Positions 32,501 through 41,944 of a DNA stretch of 64,000 nucleotides are shown piece by piece. The notes under the pieces are model-generated. The model did no database searches and was not told where the DNA came from. It worked only from the letters and a program-made list of their open reading frames with translations. The translations under genes and the position numbers were made by a program. This DNA is from Mixophyes australis (taxonomy: Eukaryota; Chordata; Amphibia; Anura; Limnodynastidae): NCBI GenBank assembly GCA_036250195.1, contig JAVHZZ010000012.1:91897115-91961114 (forward strand). Direction: 5' to 3'. Positions within the stretch are counted from its first letter, which is position 1. Every line of letters begins with the position of its first letter.

Positions 32501-32806
32501 AGAATCCTAGTTAATATTATGCCAAATAGTTGTTGCCACAATTCATAACATACCATATAGTTGTACATCATGTTCATATTATTCCACAGTAATGCCCCCA
32601 GGTCATATAACACAGAAAATGTGCAACAGTTCAGTGTTTTGGAGATGTGCTGCATTGATAGCCGCTCAATGTGCTACAATGCAGGGCGCTGAACGCCAAG
32701 GGTTGCCGACCCCTAGACTAAAGTGTCTTCCACCATTGGAACAGCTTACAAAGCAAATTGTGTATGTGCAAAATAAAAATGTTAACTCTCCTGGTTGGCA
32801 GGTAAG

Positions 32807-33224
32807 GCCAAGATGTACTGATATCTGACGCAGAATGCTGTCCAAGTGCAAATGCAGAATCTATAAAGGAGTGGCACAAATATTATATTTCAGAACAGAG
32901 CAAAAAATGATACATCACTCACCGGTTACACACTGACATGGGGTGCATCAGCAATCTCACTGTGCTGTGAGCAGGTGAGGGCAGTGTGTAAATAACACTT
33001 CATGTGTCAGCTCTGTGTTATATTCTGCCATGGGACAGTGTAAGTAGGTTAGTGAGCCTAGAGAAACATTGGATGGATGTTAGTGAAGATTAAACATTGA
33101 CTATGGGTGAGCTAGTAAATGAGCACTGTGTATGTATATCATTGATTAATCATAAGGAGGTCTATTTTGGATCTTATGCTCACCTTTTAACTCTTTATCA
33201 CCGCTTATCTTAGTTTTGCTGCTA
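32807..33224. other. No supported gene
   Basis: AT-rich sequence; nothing recognisable. Confidence 0.5.
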
Positions 33225-33960
33225 TTTATTAGATATTTATTTTAATTAGGAGTGCAGTGCACCTCTGTATATCATTATACATGTGCTAATCCTTTCATAA
33301 TGGTATGTGTTTTTTATGGACTTCTGAGACAGTTTGTCAGAGTTTTGAAACTGTCTAGAGACAGGTAATCTAATGTTGACCCATTCAACACTCAGTGACC
33401 AAAATGTCTGTTGAGCCTGAAAGACAAGAGGAGGTAATTAGACTTGCTGGTAGAGTCCCTATGCAAGTGATCACAGATGAATGTGACTTTTTCAAGTTCA
33501 ATTGCTCAGAGCTAGATTATAGAACTGTTATATCCTGATGGTAAACATTCAATAGAAAACCTCAGACGTAGTGATGCCGCTAGCAGCAATGTAAGAAGGT
33601 GTTACACCCCTCTGGGCTGATTTATGTGCAGACTGCACAAAGCACCTGGATTGGTTAAAGGGGCAGGAGGCTGGATTACCTCCTGCCCAGCTAGTGTCCC
33701 AAAACTGTATTTAAAGAGCCCTATGTTACACTGAAATGTATCATACCATGTGTAACTTCTGGAAAGATCACTAGTACCACAAATTTGAGTGTAACTGTCC
33801 TTATCAGGACTATTTGAGCTAATAAAAATCACTGCTTCAAGATCCTGTTTTGACGACTACTTGCCTGTGGCAATTCCTGTGACCTACAGATTAGACCAAT
33901 CTAATCTGTTATTCGACTTCTGAGGTTGGGACCCAGCATCCAGTACCATCACTCTGCGTT
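33225..33960. mobile_element. Truncated copy of the long-TIR element
   Basis: Matches the second half of 23337-25405 in the same orientation: ATTAGGAGTGCAGTGCACC, then TATAGAACTGTTATATCCTG, then AGCACCTGGATTGGTTA, then TTTTGACGACTACTT and GAGGTTGGGACCCAG. It stops inside the right TIR at about 33960, so the last 290 or so bases of the arm are missing. It carries no gene; the short antisense frame at 33602-33832 is not supported. Confidence 0.85.
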
Positions 33961-34786
33961 CTATCTCGCAAATTATTATGCATAAAGCCATAACTTTGCC
34001 TTACTCTCAATACATCCTTGTTATTTGTCCTTGAAGATGCAATGTGTTGTCTTCTGTCTATATTGACATAACTTACTCTTCACTGATTTAATTGATACCA
34101 ATTTTATATTCAGTTTTCTGCTTATGTTGAGTGATACAATTTATATTTGGTTCCTGTTTTGTTGTTGTTCATGTGTAGTAAAACAGTATGGCTGTACCTT
34201 TCAACTATCCTGGTTCCATCTGCACAGTCCCAATTTTTGGGGGAATGCCCTGCCCACCCAGGAACTTGAGGATTAGTTGGAAGGTATTTGTCACTGTTCA
34301 CTTTACTTAAATGCTGCACGAACCAGGGTGGCTTGTAGATAATGTAAGGAAAGAGGAGAGGGACATGGAGGTGGTTGGAGGAAGGCGTTACCCATACCCT
34401 CTATACTGCTGACCAAACCCTCTGTGGTGCTGATAACAATAGGCTCTTCATAATTCTCAGCTCCAGGCCAACGTGGCCCTTAATCTGGCCTGTTTCCGGT
34501 TCCTGTACAAGGCTGAGGTAATATCTCCCTATAATAATATATCAGACAGCGGGAATTACCCCCATAGAGTTACCCCATGTTTATGTGCAGCCTCCCGGTC
34601 ATCAGGGCTTCATACATGCGGCTGAGCTCTCACATCAGCTGCTACATAATCCTCATTGTCTCAGTGCTGCAGTCAGCAGAAGGCTGTTAGTAATAGCAGA
34701 GCTGGTTATTATAATGGCAGAGCTGTGAGAGACTTAATACCCAGACCAGCTACACCCCATACACCACAGAGGGGCTCACACACCAT
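33961..34786. other. No supported gene
   Basis: Mixed-composition spacer. Nothing recognisable. Confidence 0.5.
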
Positions 34787-35560
34787 GACTAGCCCCCATC
34801 CCCCTCCTTCCACCCCCATTACGCCACATCCCCCCTATCGCCTTCTACCCAACCACCCCGTCAGCAAGTGCCACTAACACATAGCTTGTCTAGTGCTGGA
34901 GACTAGCCCCCATCCCCCTCCTTCTACCCCCATTACCCCACATCCTCCTACCCAACCACCCCCTCACCAAGTGCCACTAACACATAGCTTGTCTAGTGTT
35001 GGAGACTAGCCCCTATCCCCCTCCTTCTACCCCCATTACCCCACATCCCCTACTATCACCTCCTACCCAACCACCCCTCACCAAGTGCCACTAACACATA
35101 GCTTGTCTAGTGCTGGAGACTAGCCCCCATCCCCTCCTTCTACCCCCATTACCCCACATCCCCTACTATCACCTCCTACCCAACCACCCCCTCACCAAGT
35201 GCCACTAACACATAGCTTGTCTAGTGTTGGAGACTAGCCCCTATCCCCCTCCTTCTACCCCCATTACCCCACATCCCCTACTATCACCTCCTACCCAACC
35301 ACCCCTCACCAAGTGCCACTAACACATAGCTTGTCTAGTGCTGGAGACTAGCCCCCATCCCCTCCTTCTACCCCCATTACCCCACATCCCCTACTATCAC
35401 CTCCTACCCAACCACCCCCTCACCAAGTGCCACTAACACATAGCTTGTCTAGTGTTGGAGACTAGCCCCTATCCCCCTCCTTCTACCCCCATTACCCCAC
35501 ATCCTCCTACTATCACCTCCTACCCAACCACTCCCTCACCAAGTGCCACTAACATATAGC
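34787..35560 (+). repeat. 114-bp minisatellite (about 7 copies), dimeric
   Basis: AAGTGCCACTAACACATAGC marks the unit; copies of GTGCCAC fall at about 34869, 34971, 35085, 35199, 35313, 35428 and 35543. The first unit is shorter (102 bp). Alternate copies share GTGCTGGAGACTAGCCCCC and GTGTTGGAGACTAGCCCCT, so the recent unit of amplification is a dimer of about 228 bp. The + strand is very C-rich. Confidence 0.92.
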
Positions 35561-35561
35561 T

Positions 35562-36002
35562 TTCCCCAAACTGCCACCACAAAGTTGGAAGCATAGCATT
35601 GTCCAGAATGACTTTGTATGCTGAAGCATTAAGATTGTCCTTCACTGGAGATAAGGGCCTAGACCAAACCCTGAAAAACAGCCCCATACCATTATACCTT
35701 CTCCCCCAAACTTCACAGTTAGCATAATGCAGTCAGGCAAGTAACGTTCTCCTGGCAACCGTCAAACCCAGTTTCGCCCATCTGACAGAGAAGCGTTTTT
35801 CATCACTCGCCAGAACACGTTTCCACTGCTCCACAGTCCAGTGTCAGTGTGCCTTACATCCGACGTTTGGCATTGGTCATGGTGATGTGAGGCTTGCATG
35901 CAGCTGCTTGGCCATTCAAACCCATTCTATTAGGCTCTCACCGCACAGTTTTTGTGCTTAGATTAGATTAATGCCAGTGGAAGTTCGTAACTCTTCACAC
36001 AG
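35562..36002 (-). pseudogene. Tc1/mariner transposase remnant
   Basis: The minus strand encodes fragments of a Tc1-type DDE transposase: FWRVMKNASLSDGR, then [13 protein letters not shown], then [16 protein letters not shown], then PLGPY-like residues. Stops and shifts interrupt the frame, and neither TIR is present. The fragment abuts the 114-bp minisatellite directly at its left edge. Confidence 0.88.
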
Positions 36003-36544
36003 GTGAGGGCTCGGAGGGCCGCCTGGTGCCCATCACTGGTTTATACTGTAATTGTGTGTGTGTGTGTAGTTTCATCATCTTATTTTTGTGTTTGTTTGGG
36101 TTGGTGCAACCTCTACAGGTCCAGTGATGGGGGCACTGCAATGTTATATCACACTGACTGGCATGGTATGTGTTATTACACTGGTCACACTGAGCTGAAA
36201 TAGGGAGAAGGGTTTGGTCCTCGGTGGGGATCTGGGTGTGTACATCCGGTATTTGATGTGTTAGTAGGGTGGTGAAGGCTTTGAGGTCTCTTTGAAAGGA
36301 TGGTACCGAGCGCTACGATTACACTTCCTGTACCTCGTTTCTAGGGCTAGTGTGTCTCAGTTATCCGGGGGTCTTACACACTTGTATAGTGGTTATTTTG
36401 GAAAATAGAGCCCTATTTGTGGCTTTGGTGTCAAGATAATCTGCGGGTCAGTGCTAAGTAGATGAAGTTATACCACAGTTATACCTAATGTTCAATTTAT
36501 AATGATGAGTATACAACAATATAAGGTCTTTATAATGTGTTCAG

Positions 36545-36548
<4 letters not shown>
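36003..36548. other. No supported gene
   Basis: Spacer with a short GT run near 36053-36067. The small open frame at 36003-36203 has no domain. Confidence 0.5.

Positions 36549-36624
<76 letters not shown>
36549..36624 (+). repeat. AT microsatellite, about 38 dinucleotides
   Basis: Uninterrupted TA repeat over 76 bases. Confidence 0.97.
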
Positions 36625-36626
<2 letters not shown>

Positions 36627-36801
36627 ATCAGTTACATAACACAACAGCCAAGCTCCTTATACAGATGATGCAGCCACAGTACATAAGAATGATGTTATGT
36701 TCAGTGTAAGTATCTGCAATGTTCATGAGTTAGTCTACTTAGATTATGGACAAAAGTCTCTGATGTACGTTTTCTGAGTATCTTTGAAGTTCGTCACAAT
36801 A

Positions 36802-37130
36802 GGGCCTGATTCATTAAGGAAGTTAGGCAAGAAATTGAGTAGGTTTTCTTACCTAATTTTTGTGGACAAAACCATGTTATAATGCAAGGGGTGCAAATTT
36901 GTTTATTATTTTGCACATAAGGAAAATACTGGCTGTTTTTTCAAATACTTGATAGCTTATTTGTAGACTGAAATTTAAAGTTGATATCTCGTGCTACATA
37001 AAATAACAGACCGTATTCTACTTGGTTTTCTGTTTTGCACATAATTTGCACCCCTTGCATTGTCAAATGGCTTTGTCCGGGAGACTACTTACTCAATTTT
37101 TTACTTAATTCACATTGGGCCTGATTCATT
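36802..37130. mobile_element. MITE relative of 4498-4818, right end damaged
   Basis: The left end GGGCCTGATTCATTAAGG matches the MITE at 4498. The arms share TGCAAGGGGTGCAAATT and its complement AATTTGCACCCCTTGCA (about 36883 and 37030). The right terminus breaks off near 37110, followed at once by another GGGCCTGATTCATTA start in the same direction, which suggests a second truncated copy inserted there. Confidence 0.75.
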
Positions 37131-37562
37131 ATGGAAAGTTAACACACTTTATTTTGGTGTCTTGTTTTTTGGGCGCTCTGACATGTCTGTCATGGGGGGG
37201 GGGGGGGTTGTGACTACAACTCCCCTTCTCCAGTGAACTCCAAACCCTACTTAAGCTGTGATGTCGTTCTGCTTTCGCTCCTGAAGTTCAGGTCCTAGAA
37301 TGAGACTTATTCCCTGAGAAAGTCGCCCAGCAGTGTTGAAACATTGTGACACTAATGTTGGATGCTGCAGTTTATCAGTACCAGCACAGAGCTGTTCTAA
37401 ACAGTAGTTGTCTCAGACGCCCCGCCCACTGGAGGTCCTAAATTATTTATTTTATAACACACTACAAGGTCCGTCATCAGAACATATCGTGCAGCAGGGT
37501 CCAGCACCCACAACAGATGTGCCTCCAGACTGACTGATCTGCTGCTGTTTCTACCTCTACAT
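37131..37562. other. No supported gene
   Basis: Contains a run of about 15 G at 37193-37207. Nothing else recognisable. Confidence 0.5.
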
Positions 37563-37842
37563 TATACTTGCCGACTTTCTGAAGATGGCATCCGGGAGCT
37601 GCCTGGGGGAGGTGAGCGTTTTGGGGGTGGGGCTATGCAAATTGTGCCATTATGGCCCCGTCCCGTGACGTAATGCCAGATTTAGAGCCAAATGCTGTGA
37701 TTCCCTGAGAATCGCTGCATTGCTTCTCTAATTCTGCCCACTTCCTAGTGATGCGGGAGGATGCCATAATCTCCCGGGAGTCCGGGAGACCTACCCAGAA
37801 TCCGGGAGTCTCCCGGACTTTCCGGAAGAGTTGGCAAGTATG
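37563..37842. mobile_element. hAT-type MITE with perfect 8-bp TSD CTCTACAT
   Basis: The ends TATACTTGCCGACTTTC and AGTTGGCAAGTATG are inverted copies. CTCTACAT occurs at 37555-37562 and again at 37843-37850, an exact octamer duplication that proves the borders and the hAT class. The interior has CCCGGGAGTCCGGGAGAC-type words as in the element at 8132. Confidence 0.95.
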
Positions 37843-38135
37843 CTCTACATGCTACACACATGATGTGACATGCCCATACTGTACTTGACCTAAGCTTGCC
37901 CCCCTTCGCTGTTCAACCTCTCTCACATACAGGGGAGTAAGTGTTTGATGTGTCACTCTACATAAGGACTTTGTTTTACGCATTTTTTCTATGCATAAGA
38001 AGTACAGAAATAAGTATTTTATGGAAAGAAAATGCACTTACATCCAACTCTACATGAGACCCTCAGTGTTTAACATTTTAATATCTTACATGTCTGCTCT
38101 GTGATGTTTATAGTGATAATTCTATTTATTCCTAG

Positions 38136-38291
38136 ACAGTTGAGCTGTGAGGAACCAGAGAATCTTTTACTAGGTCAACTGAAGGTGAAACCCGATCTGT
38201 GTAAATCACTGATTCCCTGAGGATGGACAAGGACAGGAGTGAGAGGATATTAAATCTCACCCTGGAGATCATCTACCTGCTGACTGGAGAG
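38136..38291 (+). CDS. Zinc-finger gene exon 1 (5' UTR end and first coding module)
   Basis: After an acceptor (TTATTTATTCCTAG) come 87 bases of 5' UTR, then ATG at 38223 and 23 codons reading MDKDRSERILNLTLEIIYLL, then TGE, up to a donor (GAG/GTGAGG, GT at 38292) in phase 0. This opening is the conserved first module of a large group of frog C2H2 zinc-finger proteins. Upstream non-coding exons lie elsewhere. Together with five exons downstream it forms one + strand gene that encodes a nuclear DNA-binding protein, probably a transcriptional regulator. Confidence 0.88.
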
Positions 38292-38766
38292 GTGAGGGAT
38301 TCTGGGAATGTCACAGTGACACCATTCTTACTGCTATAAATAAAACAAGGACATGACTGGAAAGGTGAGGGATTCTGGGAGAGAGGCTCCATGACCCTGG
38401 TTACAAAGACCCACATGACTCCAGTCTTGGAGAAATACTAGGACACTTTTCAAATCTACTTTGTAGATAAGGAGTGTGCTTAGTTTACACATACGACCCC
38501 TGCCCTACCTATAACTGTTTCCTATATGCACTGTCTTTTAGAGTGTATACAGCACTTACCTCTCCTACTATCTGCCATAGGTCGACCATCTCAGTCTTCT
38601 GTCTACTACAAGCCCCCACTTCAAACTCATCTTACTGTCTGCACTGATTTATCCTAGCAGATGATAGATCCGTGGGGGCCGGCTGTATGTAGAGGACTCA
38701 GAAAGATGGGTACACTGAAGGTGTCCGGAGCTGCAGGAGATATATACACTCTACATTCCTGTATAT
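38292..38766 (+). other. First part of zinc-finger gene intron 1
   Basis: Ordinary intron sequence up to the solo LTR insertion. No other feature. Confidence 0.5.
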
Positions 38767-38771
38767 ATGAA

Positions 38772-39321
38772 TGTCAGGATCTGCTTTCGCTTCTACTGCA
38801 GCATCGCTTCAGCATGCTGTTTTGTCTTGGCAGCTCCTTTCTCATGGACTACTCTGGATCTGATATTATTTGAATGTACCCTGCAGTACCTCTGAACCAC
38901 CAGAGGTGCAGCTATCGTGTCTTGCCTTTTCTCTCACTAGCAGGGGTTAACCTGCTGCAACTGCTAACTATCAGCACCTGTTCTCTCCTTATTTATGCCT
39001 GCCCCCCTCAGTCCCCCTTTGCTGGTCATTGATGTTGCTGTTCTCATTTGTTACTCCTGTTACTTCTCATGTTTCCTGGGACTGCTGCTAGCCGACATCC
39101 TGGTTTCTTTCCACTCAGCCTGTTCACCTGCGCCAGCCGTATTCTTTGTTGTTGCCTGCTTTCAGCCTCACCCAGAGGTCCATTGTTCAGTGTCTGCAAT
39201 ATTCGGTTTCTACCATTTTCTGCACTATCTGGATCATATTTGCTCAATAAATGATATTTGTTTTCACCATACTCCAGGCTCCATAGCTGTCATTCCCAGC
39301 TCTCAGCATAGTAGTGTGACA
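38772..39321 (+). mobile_element. Solo LTR, 550 bp, TSD ATGAA, in zinc-finger gene intron 1
   Basis: It starts TGTCAGGATCTGC and ends GTAGTGTGACA, so the ends are TGTCA/TGACA inverted. ATGAA lies directly before (38767-38771) and after (39322-39326). An AATAAA polyadenylation signal is at 39246-39251 on the + strand, and a TTATTTATG TATA-like word lies near 38989. It differs from the Gypsy LTRs at 1577 and 5136. It lies in the sense direction of the host gene, so its signal could cause early polyadenylation. Confidence 0.93.
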
Positions 39322-39455
39322 ATGAAACAGTTATTTATAGGATAGGGATTGTATTTGTAAAATAGAACATTATTGTTTATTTTGCACAATTAATCCCTAA
39401 AAATATTCCAAATATGTGGATCTTCATTTTCCTTGATATCTCTCTCCATACACAG

Positions 39456-39647
39456 GATTACACAGTAGTGATGAAGAGATCTGGTGAGTGTGTGACACCC
39501 AGGAGCCGCCCCTGTGTGTCAGGAGGATTGAGCAGGTCCCAGAGCCCCATCTCGGTGCCTGAACCTCACTCACTGATACGTGAGGGAATCAATGACCAGA
39601 AGATCCTGGAACTGACCAACAAGATCATTCAGCTGGTGACTGGAGAG
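39456..39647 (+). CDS. Zinc-finger gene exon 2
   Basis: The exon follows a pyrimidine-rich acceptor (CTCTCCATACACAG) and ends at a GAG/GTGACT donor, with 64 codons in phase 0. It reads DYTVVMKRSGECVTP, then SGGLSRSQSPISVPEPHSL, then NDQKILELTNKIIQLVTGE. This is the second conserved N-terminal module of frog zinc-finger proteins and repeats the LTGE-type ending of exon 1. Confidence 0.9.
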
Positions 39648-39725
39648 GTGACTGCTGGGAATGGGACATTATACAGTAACACCAGGGGATGTGTCTGGGT
39701 GATGACTGTGTCATTGTGTTGTCAG

Positions 39726-39825
39726 GTTCCTATAAAGTATCAGGAGGAGTGGGAGAATTTTGAAGGGCCCAAAGGTCTGTACGATGATGTGAGGATGGAG
39801 AATCACTGGATCCTCACATCACTGG
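39726..39825 (+). CDS. Zinc-finger gene exon 3: KRAB-A-like box, shortened
   Basis: After the acceptor (TTGTGTTGTCAG) the exon reads VPIKYQEEWENFEG, then PKGLYDDVRMENHWILTSL, ending in phase 1 (CTGG/GTAAGA). The EEWENFEG...LYDDVRMEN pattern is that of a KRAB-A-like box. In related frog proteins a DV-x-V-YFSM-type segment stands between the VPI start and EEW; here about eight residues are missing, including the DV pair that matters for KRAB repression. The exon is otherwise open and well spliced. Confidence 0.85.
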
Positions 39826-39937
39826 GTAAGAGGTATCGTTAATTTATCGTAAAGTGGAGCAGTTTTGAGGGCCACCTAGATACACATCATCTGATCACAT
39901 ATAAACAATGTAATCAGTCACTGTGTGTTTCCTACAG

Positions 39938-40035
39938 ATGGATCCAGTAACAGAAATACCCCAGAGAGATATCTCCGTCCTCTTTATTCTCAGGATTGTA
40001 CACAGGAAAATACCAGTATCCCACAGAAGTATCAG
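39938..40035 (+). CDS. Zinc-finger gene exon 4
   Basis: The acceptor (TGTTTCCTACAG) is entered in phase 1 and the exon ends in phase 0 before GTAGAT. It reads DGSSNRNTPERYLRPLYSQ, then DCTQENTSIPQKYQ. This linker module (NTPER, PLYSQDCT) is conserved in frog zinc-finger proteins. Confidence 0.88.
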
Positions 40036-40200
40036 GTAGATGACATTTTAGGGTCTCGCAAAGTCCCCAAATTACTTTTCATTATATGATCTGTACAAAG
40101 CTGTGTGGATCTTATACACTGATATGTTTCTGTTTCAAATCAATTTATTAAAGCAGATATTATTAATTATGATCTTGTTATTGTTTTTTGGGCTATTTAG

Positions 40201-40312
40201 GATGATGTCCTGACTGATATTAAAGTAGAAATTACAGATGGAGAGGAAGAGACGTATATGAGGGGTGATCAGCAGTGTAATGAGGAGGAAATCCCTACAG
40301 ATATCAGCACAG
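40201..40312 (+). CDS. Zinc-finger gene exon 5: acidic module
   Basis: The exon is entered in phase 0 after GGGCTATTTAG and ends in phase 1 at ACAG/GTGAGT. It reads DDVLTDIKVEITDGEEETY, then MRGDQQCNEEEIPTDIST. This is the acidic linker typical of the family. Its phase fits the finger exon at 44142. Confidence 0.9.
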
Positions 40313-40451
40313 GTGAGTAATAAACACTTATTACAGAAAAACTCACTATTATAATCATTTATTCTACACCCTCCTCTATCGGTACAAACTAATGAGGAAA
40401 ACATATCTGTCCAGTGGGGGAGTCAGCAGCCATCAGCCCCTATTAGACTCC

Positions 40452-41661
40452 TGTTCTCCTCCTCACATCATATCATTGTGTGCTACCTGCCCAGAGATCT
40501 GACCAGTCTCCTCCTCACATCATATCACTGTGTGCTACCAGCCCAGAGATCTGACCAGTCTCCTCCTCACATCATATCCTTGTGTGCTACCATCCCAGAG
40601 ATCTGACCAGTCTCCTCCTCACATCATATCACTGTGTGCTACCATCCCAGAGATCTGACCAGTCTCCTCCTCACATCATATCATTGTGTGCTACCAGCCT
40701 AGAGATCTGACCAGTCTCCTCCTCACATCATATCACTGTGTGCTACCAGCCTAGAGATCTGACCAGTCTCCTCCTCACATCATATCCTTGTGTGCTACCA
40801 TCCCAGAGATCTGACCAGTCTCCTCCTCACATCATATCACTGTGTGCTACCAGCCTAGAGATCTGACCAGTCTCCTCCTCACATCATATCACTGTGTGCT
40901 ACCAGCCTAGAGATCTGACCAGTCTCCTCCTCACATCATATCCTTGTGTGCTACCATCCCAGAGATCTGACCAGTCTCCTCCTCACATCATATCCTTGTG
41001 TGCTACCATCCCAGAGATCTGACCAGTCTCCTCCTCACATCATATCACTGTGTGCTACCATCCCAGAGATCTGACCAGTCTCCTCCTCACATCATATCAT
41101 TGTGTGCTACCAGCCTAGAGATCTGACCAGTCTCCTCCTCACATCATATCACTGTGTGCTACCAGCCTAGAGATCTGACCAGTCTCCTCCTCACATCATA
41201 TCCTTGTGTGCTACCATCCCAGAGATCTGACCAGTCTCCCCCTCACATCATATCACTGTGTGCTACCAGCCTAGAGATCTGACCAGTCTCCTCCTCACAT
41301 CATATCACTGTGTGCTACCAGCCTAGAGATCTGACCAGTCTCCTCCTCACATCATATCACTGTGTGCTACCTGCCCAGAGATCTGACCAGTCTCCTCCTC
41401 ACATCATATCATTGTGTGCTACCAGCCCAGAGATCTGACCAGTCTCCTCCTCACATCATATCATTGTGTGCTACCAGCCTAGAGATCTGACCAGTCTCCT
41501 CCTCACATCATATCACTGTGTGCTACCAGCCCAGAGATCTGACCAGTCTCCTCCTCACATCATATCATTGTGTGCTACCAGCCTAGAGATCTGACCAGTC
41601 TCCTCCTCACATCATATCACTGTGTGCTACCAGCCTAGAGATCTGACCAGCCTCCTCCTCA
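40452..41661 (+). repeat. 52-bp minisatellite in zinc-finger gene intron (about 23 copies)
   Basis: GAGATCTGACCAGTCTCC recurs every 52 bases (for example GACCAG at 40501, 40553, 40605). Copies vary at a few positions: CACTG, CATTG or CCTTG, and CCATCC, CCAGCC or CCTGCC. Each full unit carries a BglII word (AGATCT). The variants are mixed along the array, which suggests repeated local duplication. Confidence 0.95.
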
Positions 41662-41944
41662 CACTGTCTGACCTATGAACCTCCTGTATACTACATCCTG
41701 TTACAGTATCCATAATCCTCTCTATGTACTACCACATGTGACATTACCCATTAATTTCCTTGTTCATATTTGGTCCTCAGTTAGCTGTATATTAACCCTG
41801 TAATACTAATGTAAAATATGAGATTATTCACCTCCCTCTAAGATTGCAAACTCCACCATTTAACGCAAATGCCACCTTTTCGCACACATGGAAATATAAC
41901 CTAACACCTGACATTGCACAAAAGCTCCCCTCCAATCTACGTGC
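41662..41944 (+). other. Intron sequence between the 52-bp array and the CR1 element
   Basis: No feature recognised. Confidence 0.5.

Larger units (their letters stand above)
29302..32806 (-). mobile_element. hAT-like DNA transposon, decayed (right border uncertain)
   Basis: A hAT-like transposase pseudogene fills most of it. The left border is proposed at CATACTTGCCAACTTTTG (29302), which closely matches the ends of the MITEs at 8132-8410 and 37563-37842; those have 8-bp target duplications. The right border is proposed at GTTGGCAGGTAAG (to 32806), matching GTTGGCAAGTATG at 11 of 13 positions. The flanking octamers ATCTTATT and GCCAAGAT do not match, so the right end may lie elsewhere. A different hAT-like end, GGTTGCCGACCCCTAG, lies at about 32701-32716 and may mark another insertion. 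Confidence 0.55.

Noticed and set aside
32690..32720. Right end of the hAT transposase element at GGTTGCCGACCCCTAG
   Set aside because: The word resembles a different hAT end type (CAGGGGTCGGCAACC) and has no partner at the left border 29302, so it may belong to another, mostly lost insertion.
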